From: Symbiodinium sp. CCMP2592
Taxonomy: Eukaryota > Sar > Dinophyceae > Suessiales > Symbiodiniaceae
Direction of reading: 5' to 3'
DNA: 64,000 nucleotides
NCBI GenBank assembly: GCA_905221615.1
Contig: CAJNDT010003446.1
Span: 749,278-813,277 of the forward strand
Positions 44,588-54,163 of the stretch are shown piece by piece. The position numbers and the translations under genes are program-made. Numbering within the stretch: position 1 is the stretch's first letter; each line of letters opens with the position of its first letter. The notes below the pieces were generated by a model. The model saw only the letters and a list, made by a program, of their open reading frames with translations, did no database searches and was not told the origin of the DNA.

Positions 44588-44695
44588 AGACCCGACGCGA
44601 AGGTCAAGTCCGTGACTGTGACGCCAAGCAACTACACCCTGGATGCTCTGCCAAATGTGTGCCTTGGCTTCACCGAAAGCCTGGAAGGGCTATAC
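44588..44695 (+). CDS. Possible exon, unknown gene
   Basis: The frame reads Arg-Pro-Asp-Ala-Lys-Val-Lys-Ser-Val-Thr-Val-Thr-Pro-Ser-Asn-Tyr-Thr-Leu-Asp-Ala, then LPNVCLGFTESLEGLYC, with strongly coding-like codon choice (AAG, GTC, GTG, CTG, TTC). A second coding-like plus-frame patch at about 44840-44970 (FAVPGAITNFGSMVAADLRYK) could be another exon of the same gene, though the minus strand is also open there. Unidentified. Confidence 0.35.
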
Positions 44696-44982
44696 TGCAT
44701 TGATTACTATATACTATAATATATGTGTACAACATATGCTGTATTCCCTACACATACTATATATCCTGCAGGGTCCGGTTGCAGTGGAAGCAGATTCAGT
44801 AGAACAAGTCCCTGTAGGAGGTTGCACACAAAGTCGAAGCCGTTGACAGACATACCCGCACCAAGGTTTGCAGTGCCGGGCGCCATCACGAACTTTGGGA
44901 GCATGGTGGCCGCTGACCTGCGATATAAGGTTGCCACCAACCCGTTCTCAACGGAGCCTCAGAGGCCTTGCATACATAAATA

Positions 44983-44987
<5 letters not shown>

Positions 44988-45032
<45 letters not shown>

Positions 45033-45095
45033 GGTATATGTACATATATATTTACAAATTTATAAGTAGATATTATATCTGTATCTATGTGTAGA
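44988..45095. repeat. (TA)n microsatellite
   Basis: ATATAT run at 44988-45030 followed by ATAGGTATATGTACATATAT-type variants. Confidence 0.85.
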
Positions 45096-45691
45096 TATAG
45101 ATATGTCGTATTCGTGTATAGGAGTACTACTATCTGTCTATCTATCTGCACCCGAAGCCTTAAAGCTTTCCAAAATCAGAGCCACCAAAAGCAGGCGGTA
45201 CACTGACTTGCGCGGCAAGTCTCGGGTTGCTCTCCCAAGAGCCCTGACTCTGAGGGTAGTTCCCGCAGAACCCGAAAACCTGAAGCCCAAAAGGGTCCAA
45301 AAAAACAAGAAACCCAAAAGCCGTAAAAGAAGCGTATTAAAAAAAAGAAACCCTAAAGCCTTAAATCCTTAACCCTAAGCTTCAAGCCATGTTGGCTCCA
45401 GCGCGAGCTATGACTTGCTGTTTGCCGATCCCATGCAAGCCTTGTCACTTCGTAAAGATGGCTCCTGTTTGACCCTTCGTCCTAGACCTCCAGTATGCTA
45501 GATTGGGCTTTGGAGTACAATACTTTAATTAACACTTGTTTCTTAAAGGAACTATTATCAAATGGAGGTTTATACGTTTTTCTCCTTGGTTATTTAAACG
45601 CGCAGTAGACGCTGGCTACTGACATCGGAACCTTCACCCCAAGCCCTAAACCCCAAGCTGGCAAACAGAAGCCTCACGCCGAGCTTCACTT

Positions 45692-45794
45692 GGGTGGTTG
45701 TCAAAAATCATGGTCCCTTTTGGGGTCCCTATCATAATGCGGCTCCTATTCTCTGGGTACCCAAAAAGAGGGATCTTAATTTTGACAATCACCC
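45692..45794. mobile_element. MITE-like element, family B, with ACTT target duplication
   Basis: Left end GGGTGGTTGTCAAAAATCAT, right end TCTTAATTTTGACAATCACCC. ACTT flanks both sides (45688-45691 and 45795-45798). 103 bp, no ORF. Confidence 0.8.
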
Positions 45795-45879
45795 ACTTAG
45801 AAGTGTAACTCAGGTCAACGGCCGAAGCTCCTTGTCGACCTCGTGGTTGAGGAAAGCACTATAGCGTAGTAGAAGAGTA

Positions 45880-45967
45880 GTATACACACATATACATACA
45901 TATATAATTACATACATACAGACATACGTACAGACATACATACAAATATAAATACATACATACACAA

Positions 45968-46023
<56 letters not shown>

Positions 46024-46047
46024 GTATATACATATATATACATATAG

Positions 46048-46091
<44 letters not shown>

Positions 46092-46190
46092 TTAAATTTT
46101 ACCTATGTGCTAATTCATACAGAACGTCAGAATGTCATATAATCCTGTCTATCTATCTCTGTATCTGTCTATCTGTCTAGATTACGTATC
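45880..46190. repeat. (ACAT)n, (CA)n, (TA)n and (CTAT)n microsatellites
   Basis: A succession of ACATACAT, CACACACA, TATATATA and CTATCTAT tracts; the two long minus-strand ORFs over it are artefacts. Confidence 0.85.
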
Positions 46191-46884
46191 TACATTTTTT
46201 CTGTGCCTATGTGTCTACACATGTATATTCATATGTAGATACATATTGCAGGCAGTGTTGACGTTTCCCGCCGTTTGAACTGCTCCTGGGTTCAAGACGA
46301 GTCGCCTCACGAAAAGGAAAATGCTCGGTTTATTGACGTCTGAGAGTTGAGGTTTCCTCATGCACAAGATCTCCGCAACTTGGTTCCAGTTGAGGATTGT
46401 CGGGCAACTCTGTGGTCCAGCGCACGGGCGTGCATGTAGGCGCTTCAGCGCGATTTCTGGCATTCTGACTGTTGACACGGTCGTGGCTGCAACTGCCTCC
46501 CCGCGTTTCATGCAGAAGATTACTAGGCACCACCGCAAGCACAGCAACGGTTGTGCATCTTATGAATTGTGGGATCACAAACGCCTTCTTGGACACCTTG
46601 TTATCAACATATGCATCTATCGGTCAAACACATATACATGCATGCAAACTCAAGCATAGTAGCTGCCAAAGCAAGGCATAGTGGCATACACAGGTGTTGC
46701 AAGGCCGACGGCTGTGATTCTGACAACTTTGTGGCCATCTCATGTCAACGTAGGCCGTGCGTAGAAACGACACATGTATACGACACCATACCACACCCTT
46801 GCATGTGTTCCTCTCGACGCGTGGATGTCCTTGCAGCTTCTGGTTGGGTTTGTGTGTGAATGTGTGTATGGCTTGTTTCCGCAG
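46191..46884. other. No supported gene
   Basis: Overlapping ORFs on both strands lack domains. The last 25 bases (GTATGGCTTGTTTCCGCAG) form the polypyrimidine tract and acceptor of the exon at 46885. Confidence 0.4.
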
Positions 46885-47018
46885 ACTTTGGAACGTGGCC
46901 CCCATTCGTGCAAGTGTGGGCGGGAATCAAGGTGAAGCCGATCTCCTCACATAAGTACAACGGCAAGCACTATGCTGCGGAGCTCCAGGTGGGGCACAGA
47001 TCCTGGGCCTCCATGTAA
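46885..47018 (+). CDS. Orphan exon resembling alpha-carbonic anhydrase
   Basis: After TTTCCGCAG the frame begins with an Asp codon split by the junction and reads FGTWPPFVQVWAG, then ISSHKYNGKHYAAELQVGHR and a stop 5 codons later. The block S-x-H-x-x-N-G-K-x-x-A-A-E-L-x-x-x-H corresponds to the SEH-x-x-DGK...E-L-H-x-x-H region of alpha-type carbonic anhydrases. The position of the third zinc-ligand His (in E-L-H) is Gln here, so this would not form a normal active site. No neighbouring exon of the enzyme was found, so it may be an isolated duplicated exon or pseudogene fragment. A similar exon lies at 62153. Confidence 0.45.
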
Positions 47019-47492
47019 GGCCTAGCAAGCTCTTTATTTGAAGTTGAAGAACCTCTCGCTAGACGTGAGAGGCAGCAGGCGCGAGCCAGAGCATGTTTGC
47101 AAGACTGTTTTGCAGACGACTTGCAGAATATGAAGATGCCTTTCCTTAGGGCTTCTTATTCTTATTTTGTTCATACCAACAAAATGTTCCCCCCAAGCCC
47201 GCTCAGAATTTAAGCAGACTACCCCGTGCTTCACTTGCTCGAGTCTTTCAAGCATGTGCCTGTGAGGTGGAAGGCATCATGGATGGTGATGGCTTCAACA
47301 AGCTTGCCGAGCTTTCTGGGGCTCCTTTGCTTCCATCCGGCTTGAGACTCGTAAACGCCGAGGTCATGTTAATCATGCTAGTTGTCGAGTCGTCTGGCAG
47401 CTAGAAGCTTCTCGACTTGTGCACCACCGGGTCGAGCTAGAGCCGGCGCCGTGCTCCGCCGTGCTCCGGTGTTCGGATGTTGAGAGGAAGAT
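47019..47492. other. No supported gene
   Basis: No exon-like sequence; a short AGCCGGCGCCGTGCTCCGCC direct duplication (GTGCTCCG twice) at 47449-47467 is the only oddity. Confidence 0.4.
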
Positions 47493-47915
47493 TTGCAAGC
47501 CGTCTCGTTTTCGAGCCGTGTGGATCGTCTGTGTAGAGTGGGTCTGCGTGAGACATGCGTGTCCAGGACTAGGAATGTACTTCAGGGGGCCGTCCGCACT
47601 GTTCAGGTGCACGCAGGAGGAGATGGTGGACACAGTGGCGGAGATCATGGAGGTGAAAGCCATGGCTCAGACGCTGGACACAGTGCCGGTGGTCACAGTT
47701 CTGGCGACAGCCACGACAGCCACGATTCTGGCAGCCACAGCTCCGGTGACCACGCTGATGCTGGCCACTCCGACGGCCACAGCACCGACGGCAGTTTCAG
47801 CACAGACATCGGTCATGGCACCGTCGACCACCACGATGACCACGATGCTGGAGCTCACGATGCTCACGGTGCGGCTCGGCTGAGTTGTGCTGACTCCGGC
47901 GATAGACCGGCATAG
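47493..47915 (+). CDS. His/Ser/Gly/Asp-rich ORF, possible exon
   Basis: 140 open codons. From about 47607 (after a TTCAG) to the stop the protein is built of H, S, G and D in irregular repeats such as GHSSGDSHDSHDSGSHSSGD and DHADAGHSDGHS. Codons are mostly C-ending (GAC, AGC, CAC, GGC), which supports this frame over the hydrophobic Thr/Ala/Val-rich frame on the same strand. Such His/Asp-rich sequence could bind metal or be a flexible secreted linker. The N-terminal 38 codons are less convincing and an exon start at about 47607 is likely. Confidence 0.4.
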   Translation: MQAVSFSSRVDRLCRVGLRETCVSRTRNVLQGAVRTVQVHAGGDGGHSGGDHGGESHGSDAGHSAGGHSSGDSHDSHDSGSHSSGDHADAGHSDGHSTDGSFSTDIGHGTVDHHDDHDAGAHDAHGAARLSCADSGDRPA

Positions 47916-48982
47916 GAGCGAGAGAGCTGGGCTTGAGATAGGTCGTAGTATTGGAAACTGAATACATGGTACGTGCAAGTTTGAGATCTCCATGCTGAGC
48001 TTCTGCATGTCAATGCGGCTGCGACTTTCGAGCCTCTAACACCACCCCCTGGTGCCCTCCAACCCTGATCCCCAGACTTCCCTACTCCTGACATGCGCAC
48101 TTGGAGGTTTCCGCAAAAATGAGGAGCCATGGGTCATAGGTAGAGCCCACAGACTAGGATTCGCAGAAGGGCCCGGCAACGCCCCAAAGCGCAGGGAGAG
48201 TCCAAACCCCAAGAACCCCGCCAATCCCGAACAAATTCATGGTTTCTCCGAGTGCGAGTGCTGAACTCCCAACACCCATCGGAAGATTCTTGCAGCAAGC
48301 AGCACTCAGGGGCATCGGCGCCTGCAGGCAGCCGTAGAGGCACGATCGACGTATGCAAATGGCCTTTTCGGTTTTCCGCGTTTACGGCAGTCTGGGAATC
48401 GGCGGAGTTCGGACAAACGGGTTCAGGACAGAGTCGGCGTGTCCAGGGTTTTCGGGTTCAGCGGTTGAGGGCTCAGGAGGCCTGCCTGCAAACAAGGGGG
48501 TTTTTGGGGCTGTTGGTTTCGGGATTTTTTTGCTTCAGGCTGAGAGGTGCTTGTCACAATCTGAACCCAGAAAGAACCGGCCGCCGGCAACGGGAAGGTG
48601 GGGAGGAGCGTGAGAACGCGAGTAGCAAGAGCATCTTCCGACTTGGCTCCCGCCTTTGCAGCCGTTGGGCGTGGACGGGTGGAAAAGGGGTGGGAGGGAC
48701 TCTGCATACAGGCCTCACGACGGCTGTTGCCAACAACCTCGTTTGTTGAATGTCCGACGTGTTGGGACTGGCAGGTTGTAAATACAGAAATGGAGGCCGA
48801 CCCAAGGACACCATTCATGCAGAGTTTTTTTTGGGATGCACGGGGTGCCCCTGGGCTAAGTGTTTTATTATAGTATATTAGGTATACTGTATACTGTATC
48901 ATGTTAGCATGATAAAGGTTATCGAATCCCCCCAAACCCTCTGAACAGTTCAGCTTGGCATCGGGCAAAGAGACGCTGCTTG
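47916..48982. other. No supported gene; degraded GAGCGCCGAAAC copy
   Basis: CTCCGAGTGCGAGTGCTGAA at 48247 is a worn copy of the dispersed repeat. Several 60-214 codon ORFs overlap on both strands; the longest (minus, 48423-49067) runs through a family D element and is not believable as a gene. Confidence 0.45.
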
Positions 48983-49072
48983 CCTTACCTTTGGTTAGTA
49001 GGGAATGGAGGAATGGGGTACCATTATAACTACTATCACTACCATTCTTCCATTCCCTACCATTCAACCAAA
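48983..49072. mobile_element. MITE-like element, family D
   Basis: CCTTACCTTTGGTTAGTAGG, GAATGGAGGAATGGGGTACC, then the reverse-complementary CCATTCTTCCATTCCCTACC ending near CAACCAAACC. Nearly identical to 51657-51747. Confidence 0.75.
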
Positions 49073-49078
49073 CCCTAT

Positions 49079-49144
49079 GCTTCCAAGGACCTTATAGTTA
49101 GGGCCTAGACCCCTTAAGGATCCAATAATAAGGTCCCTGGAAGC
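49079..49144. mobile_element. Short hairpin element, family H
   Basis: GCTTCCAAGGACCTTAT on the left and ATAAGGTCCCTGGAAGC on the right form an inverted repeat around AGTTAGGGCCTAGACCCC. It follows family D directly. Confidence 0.6.
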
Positions 49145-49242
49145 CTAGGGAAAGGTAAGTTGCCAGGTCTTCCACCGCGTCATCTTGAGCGTTCCTATCG
49201 AGATCGGCACTGAAGCTCCTCAAAACCACGGTGGTATAAAAT

Positions 49243-49443
49243 GGGAGTTTCCGACAGTTAGGGGGGTACCCTTTAAAGGTATCCTTTGAGGGTTCCCTAC
49301 AGGGATCTATAGGGGTTCTATAAAGGGTTTAATAGGGTTTAGAGTTTCCGAAGATAAGGGGGTACGCTATTTTGGCGGTCCTTATGAACAGGGTCCTACT
49401 ATTTAGGGTACCATGTTAGGGTCCCCTATGTTCCGAAACCCCC
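49243..49443. mobile_element. MITE-like element, family A, with AAAT target duplication
   Basis: Left end GGGAGTTTCCGACAGTTAGG, right end CCCCTATGTTCCGAAACCCCC. AAAT flanks both sides (49239-49242 and 49444-49447). At 201 bp it contains a second internal left-end-like sequence (GAGTTTCCGAAGATAAGGGG at 49342), as if one family A element had inserted into or recombined with another. Confidence 0.8.
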
Positions 49444-49864
49444 AAATGTGTTGCAAGACAAGACCGTTGCTGGATATGGCAAGCAGCGTCAAAGTAGCGG
49501 GGTCATTGCCTGGCAATTAGGTCAAGCACTGGATAAGCACGTGCTTCATTCATTGTTCACCTCTGCATGCAGTGTCTTTTGGCAGAGATACAGTCCACTA
49601 CTTCCGATACTGCATGCAAAGGAAAATTCGCTCCTACGTGAATTGGGCCTGCCTTTCGATGCGTGACTTGGGTTCAGCACAGCCACCAATCGATCCGTCG
49701 TCAAGCCCGACAATGCCAGTCCAAATCCACACTAAGCCAGAAGGGTGGCACTTCAGCGTCGGATACGACCCGTGTGAGAGTTGTAGTAATGTCATAGCCC
49801 TAAACTTGCAGGATCTTCATCAATCAATGGTACCCCGAGACGTTTTAGATGCTAAACCCTAAAC
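49444..49864. other. No supported gene
   Basis: Two short plus-strand ORFs (49448-49666 and 49572-49862) without recognisable features. Confidence 0.4.
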
Positions 49865-49893
49865 CTGGATTGTCCGAGTGTGAGCGCCGAAAC
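49865..49893. repeat. Dispersed GAGCGCCGAAAC repeat, copy 4
   Basis: CTGGATTGTCCGAGTGTGAG then CGCCGAAACCCC, preceded by CCCTAAACC. Confidence 0.7.
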
Positions 49894-50531
49894 CCCAAGA
49901 CCTGTGTAAACCATATATTCAGTACCCTCCCGGTACTCTGTTCGAAAGCCATTACATGAACCCGGAATGACGCATGACTGGGCTTTTGGGATTCGTTTTT
50001 GGATTGCTTTTAGATTCGAAGGGGCTTTTTTCAAACAGGTTGTCAAAGCCAAGGCATATGTCTACATATATGTATGTGTGTATATATATATATATGTATA
50101 TGTGTCAAGAAATGGGGCTTGTACTTTGATTCCAGCGGTCTGTTGCAAAGGTCTAGGCTTCAGGATCTCGGGCTAGGTTCTAGTTCTGGGGTTGAGGATT
50201 CAGGAGCTCAGAACGTGGGCGGACTCGTGGCTGACTAAGAGCCCAGCTGCAAAAGTGGCCGGTTCTAGGATGACTCCACGAAACTGTCGGAAACGATAGG
50301 GTGGACCTGGCCGTTGCAAAGGACCCCTGGGAGGTTTCCCCGACCCGAGCTCCATAAAAATTCGTTTTTGTTAGTATTCCGGTTCCCCGGCAGTTGAACA
50401 GGCTCGGTTGCGAGAGGGTTCAACGGGTTTGGGGGTGCATCTCGTGGGGCTCGGGTTTCTGCGGCTTTTGGATGCAGCAGGCCTTCGTGTGAGGCACCTG
50501 AGTTAAAGCCGACACACCGATATTGCGTGAG
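49894..50531. other. No supported gene
   Basis: A short (TA)n/(TATG)n tract at 50065-50105; otherwise nothing recognisable. Confidence 0.45.
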
Positions 50532-50643
50532 ATAGGGGCTTCAATAATTAGAAGAGGGTTTTGGGGGGCACATGATACGATAATTATAACAAGGACCCCC
50601 CCTTCAAAAGAAAAAATAGATAGGTAATTATCAAGGCCCCTAT
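50532..50643. mobile_element. MITE-like element, family C
   Basis: Left end ATAGGGGCTTCAATAATTAG, right end GGTAATTATCAAGGCCCCTAT. The interior GAGGGTTTTGGGGGGCAC and ATAACAAGGACCCCCCC blocks fit the family in inverted orientation. Coding-like sequence begins 11 bp after the right end. Confidence 0.75.
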
Positions 50644-50653
50644 ATCACATGAG

Positions 50654-50749
50654 GTTCATGTGCTCAGGTACAAGGACTCGATCAGTGCCATGCACCCATA
50701 CCAGATCGAGAACACTGTGAACCTCCGAAGCGCTCTCTCGAAGGTCTGA
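50654..50749 (+). CDS. Possible terminal exon, unknown gene
   Basis: After CACATGAG the frame reads Val-His-Val-Leu-Arg-Tyr-Lys-Asp-Ser-Ile-Ser-Ala-Met-His-Pro-Tyr-Gln-Ile-Glu-Asn, then TVNLRSALSKV and a TGA. Codon choice (CTC, AAG, ATC, CAG, GAG, AAC, GTG) is typical of the confident genes here. The upstream border abuts the family C element. Unidentified; likely the last exon of a gene whose other exons lie elsewhere or are lost. Confidence 0.45.
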   Translation, partial: VHVLRYKDSISAMHPYQIENTVNLRSALSKV

Positions 50750-50803
50750 GGGGCTGGGGGGGACCTGTGAAACCCCAACCATGCCTAGACCGTAAACTTA
50801 ACT

Positions 50804-50904
50804 GGGTGGTTGTGAACATTGGGGGCCCTTTTTGGGTACCCTAGATATTAGGTGCCGTATTACAATAGCGACCCAAAAAGGGACCATAATTTTGACGACC
50901 ACCC
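50804..50904. mobile_element. MITE-like element, family B, with AACT target duplication
   Basis: Left end GGGTGGTTGTGAACATTGGG, right end ACCATAATTTTGACGACCACCC. AACT flanks both sides (50800-50803 and 50905-50908). 101 bp, no ORF. Confidence 0.8.
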
Positions 50905-50908
50905 AACT

Positions 50909-51472
50909 GTGGTTGAGAGCTGTGAGGTGTATAGGCTTTAGGCAGGGATTTAAGGTCTAGGCTAAAGACTAGGGTTCGGAATAGTAATCCCTCGCTCGTC
51001 GTAGCTTTCTGTTTTGCACCCAAGGATCTGCTGTTCTCATGCCGGCCTGTCTGAATATAGGATAAGAAAACCTCTAACATGAAGATAATAATGTGGTACC
51101 CTAGTACCCCCCCAAACTCCATTCTACTCGTACAGGCCCCCTTGATTATGCAGAAACCGACTAATCTAGCAATATTGTTGCCTCAGTTGAACCTGCAATT
51201 GTGAGATCAGCCCCTTTCGTTCAGCGCGAAGATCCAGACAGCGGGACTGCCACTACCAATTCGTCAGTAACTCCGATCGATAGCTATTTGTAGCAATGAT
51301 GCCAAGCAGTCGTGACATAATAGCGACTCATCAAATCTTAGCACCAGCAACGCCATCCGCCAGTTATCTAGCCTCGAGAAGCTTGCCCGAGCCTTGATTT
51401 TCAGACGCAGACGTGTCCAAACGCAAAACTTCAACTCGCGGGAACTAGTCAGGTTTGGATTTGCGATTGCCC
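50909..51472. other. No supported gene
   Basis: I see no exon-like or repeated sequence in this stretch. Confidence 0.45.
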
Positions 51473-51575
51473 TAAACCCAAAACCCTAATCCTCTAATTA
51501 GACCCTAAAGCCCTAAACCCTAAACCTCTAAACCCAAAACCCTAAACCTCTAATCAGACCCTAAACCCCTAAACC
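51473..51575. repeat. Telomere-type repeat, variant units
   Basis: CCCTAAACCC units mixed with CCCTAAACCTCTAA and CTCTAATTAGACCCTAAA variants; CCTCTAATCAGACCCTAAA is itself repeated about 60 bp apart. Confidence 0.75.
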
Positions 51576-51656
51576 AGGGCAGCGAGGGATCCGCGGAGTC
51601 TCAAGCCCTCCAGCCCCGAGCCCTCAAGACCCTAAGCCAACCCCAAAACCCTGAAT

Positions 51657-51747
51657 CTTACCTTCGGTTAGTAGGGAATGGAGGAATGGGGTACAATTAT
51701 AACTACTATTGCTACCATTCTTACATTCCCTACTAAGCAAAGGTAAG
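51657..51747. mobile_element. MITE-like element, family D
   Basis: TCTTACCTTCGGTTAGTAGG GAATGG on the left and CCATTC..ACATTCCCTACTAAG CAAAGGTAAGG on the right form a complete inverted repeat. The centre (GTACAATTATAACTACTATT) differs from the 48983 copy by a few bases. Confidence 0.75.
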
Positions 51748-51959
51748 GAATCCCTCGCCCCCTGTAAACCTCTAGGCCCTACGCCCAAAGCCCGAAGCAC
51801 CTGCGGAGTTTCAGCTTGACATCCCTGAGGCATTGGACGGGCCATGGATGTGGTACAGAGGCCAGCAGTCTCATTAGATGTCGAAGCCTAGACGCCCAGG
51901 CGTTAAGCCTTCTATGCACGAGGCTCTCCAGGTTCGAGTTATGGGGTTCAGGGCCTACG

Positions 51960-52059
51960 ATAGGGGCCTTAATAATTACCAATACTACTTTGGGGTTTCC
52001 TCTTATAATTATAGCACAACGGGCCCCAAAAACCCTGCTCTAATTATTACGGCCCCTAT
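51960..52059. mobile_element. MITE-like element, family C
   Basis: Left end ATAGGGGCCTTAATAATTAC, right end TAATTATTACGGCCCCTAT, with CAATACTACTTTGGGG and GGGCCCCAAAAACCCTG inside. 100 bp, one of the best-preserved copies. A family G hairpin begins 3 bp later. Confidence 0.8.
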
Positions 52060-52061
52060 AT

Positions 52062-52166
52062 TATAGTAGAAGCCAGAAAGTTGGAACATGCCCTTAAGGT
52101 CAAGTATAAGGGATCCTAGCACTCATCCTCCTAAACCCATGTTCCAACTTTCCGGGATTCACTATA
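52062..52166 (+). mobile_element. Hairpin element, family G
   Basis: TATAGTAGAAGCCAGAAAGT TGGAACATG on the left and CATGTTCCAACTTTCC GGGATTCACTATA on the right. The central CCCTTAAGGTCAAGTATAAG GGATCC occurs in reverse orientation at 60430-60460. Confidence 0.7.
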
Positions 52167-52769
52167 GGGTTTCGGGAGTCCTTGAACCCCCAGGCCTCAA
52201 AGGAGCGGACAGCCGTTGTTTTAGGCCCGAAACTCAGGATCCCTTGGGCCTGAAACTCCCCTGAAGTTTGTTGAAAAAGAGCTTCGCTTTCAAAAAAGGG
52301 GGGGTGCATGGTCTTTCGGACGTGTGGGTTGACCGAAGAATGGTGGCCTCCTTGGGTTTGCTGTTCTGGTCTTCAGAGTGTTTCGGGAGTCGTTGGGATG
52401 GTCGGTGACCTCGCTTCGACGATGTGTTGGCTGTCCTCCTCTGCCGAAGAGAAAGCCCGCAGGTCCTGCGGGGAGCATGCGGTTCAAGTTGCATGCATGT
52501 TCGAACAGGCTGTCCTCAAACTCCTCAACCCTTCATGATGAACCTTGATGATTTGGAAGGGTCGGAGGCAGACAACTCCGTCTACTGCTTGAGCATTGGG
52601 GTACCCCCTAAATCCCCTAAACTAGGTATCGATCTGGGATAATGTCTAATTTCCCTTATCGTTTCACGTAGAGCCCTAACTACTCTTGCGGACTGCTGTA
52701 TTCGACACCTAATATGACATCAACCCTGCGCCCCAAGAAATCCCTCAATCAAGGCTTACGTCTTGAACC
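52167..52769. other. No supported gene
   Basis: Short ORFs on both strands without domains; nothing else noted. Confidence 0.4.
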
Positions 52770-52825
52770 CTAAACCCCAAACCCTAAACCCAAAACAAAC
52801 CCTAAACCCCAGACCCTAAACCCAA
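52770..52825. repeat. Telomere-type repeat upstream of spliced-leader relic
   Basis: CCCTAAACCCCAAACCC, CCCAAAACAAACC and CCAGACCCTAAACCC variants run up to within 4 bases of the spliced-leader match. Confidence 0.75.
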
Positions 52826-52828
52826 ATT

Positions 52829-52842
52829 CATTTTGGCTCAAG
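52829..52842 (+). other. Relict dinoflagellate spliced-leader sequence
   Basis: CATTTTGGCTCAAG matches exactly the last 14 bases of the conserved 22-nt dinoflagellate spliced leader. Bases upstream (CCCAAATT) do not match the leader's 5' part. In mature mRNA the leader joins the 5' UTR; finding its 3' end in genomic DNA 57 bases before an ATG is the recognised sign of a gene derived from a reverse-transcribed mRNA. Confidence 0.8.
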
Positions 52843-52899
52843 CAGTTTTTTGCTTGCAAAGCTCTCAGTGCGGATCGGAAGCTGCCCCCGAAGATCACG

Positions 52900-54163
52900 A
52901 TGGCTCTCCTTCGGATTTTGGTTGCCCTGGGAGTCGTAGTGGCTGCTGAGCCGGCCGTTTCGGAGCTGGATACCAGCAACGTCCCCGGTCGGCAACTTAC
53001 CGTGGTCAGGGTGAAGACCTGCCCTACGGCCCGACTGGGGGGCGATCTTCCGATCCCCTTCATCGGCACGATGTCTGGAGCCTTGCCAGAGCCAGATGCT
53101 GTGCGTCCGAGGTTCCAGGCGATGGAGCGCGGCATGCGCTGGGTCCCCGGCTGGCAGCCTCTCGACGAGCCCGAGGCGGTGCTGCCCACCGCCGTGGACA
53201 TGCCGGACGTTTCAGCCAGGATGCCGAAGAGTACCACTGCAGCTGCGATCACCGCTCAGATCTCTGGCGTGGATGACAAGCTCCAGTCGCTGAGTGACCG
53301 CCTCTCGGACAAGTGGTGCGGTCAGCTCAGCAAGCAGATCAACGAGCTCATCGACCAGGTGGACTCAGGCATGGGAGGGCTGAACCGCCAGCTGGCGAAT
53401 GCAGACAGTGCCACGTGCTCTGCCAATAATACGACTGACCCGGACCGCCTCCGGGAACTACGTGACAAGACACGTGAGGTCTTGGCGCGTGTCGAGTTGT
53501 TCGACAAGAACCTGAGAAGGTCCACGGCATGCTCGGAGCAATAGCGAAGGCCGTTGAGGGCATAGATCCCCCGAGGGCCCTGTTGGAAATCTCCAAGCCG
53601 ATGATGGAGAAGCAGGAGCAGCTCCTGCGGAGCAAGCTGCAAAGCGTGGGAGAGGACGTGAACCTCCTCAAGGGCCAAGCTCACACGCACCATGGGGAGA
53701 GCAACAGACTGATCAAGAGCTTGGAGAAGAGCCTGGCGCAGATGCAAGCGGTCGTGGACGGCCTTGCCGTCAACATGGCACATGTGGGGGCGGCTTTCGG
53801 CAAACCGCCTGTGGACAGGGACAGACGAGAGCCCTGGACCTGCTCTTGAAGCTTGGTGAAAGCTTGGCGGAAAGCGTGGGCCTCACCCAGGAGCACCGCG
53901 AGATGACCAGGGAGTCACTCACGAGGGCCCAGGAGATGAATGGCACCCTCATGGAGCTCCGGGACCTCATAGCAGCACTCCGCCAACCGCCGCAGTACGG
54001 AACCGCCTCGCACAGCACGGGTCTGCATGGACAGGGGGCTCGATCGAGCCCAACGGTGATTGACTTGCAAAGCAGGTTGCCACCCCGTACCAACACTGGG
54101 TTCGCCACGATTTCGTACCCAGATGGTAGCATCAAGATGATCCCGACTGATAATCTGCCCTAA
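52900..54163 (+). pseudogene. Probable processed (retroposed) pseudogene of a secreted coiled-coil-type protein
   Basis: Coding-like sequence continues for 1.26 kb without introns but in three successive frames: 52900 to about 53515, about 53520 to 53815, and about 53825 to 54163 (TAA). The changes look like single small indels. The first part starts with a signal-peptide-like MALLRILVALGVVVAAEPAV, then a Pro-rich region and a helical segment (KLQSLSDRLSDKWCGQLSKQ). The second and third parts are long charged helices rich in Gln, Glu, Lys and Leu (LIKSLEKSLAQMQAVVDGL; LGESLAESVGLTQEHREM), as in coiled coils. The end reads GFATISYPDGSIKMIPTDN. I do not recognise the family. The spliced-leader relic, lack of introns and two frameshifts fit a retroposed copy; sequencing errors are the alternative explanation for the shifts. 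Confidence 0.65.

Noticed and set aside
48423..49067. 214-codon minus-strand ORF
   Set aside because: It runs through a family D element and has no recognisable domain or codon bias.
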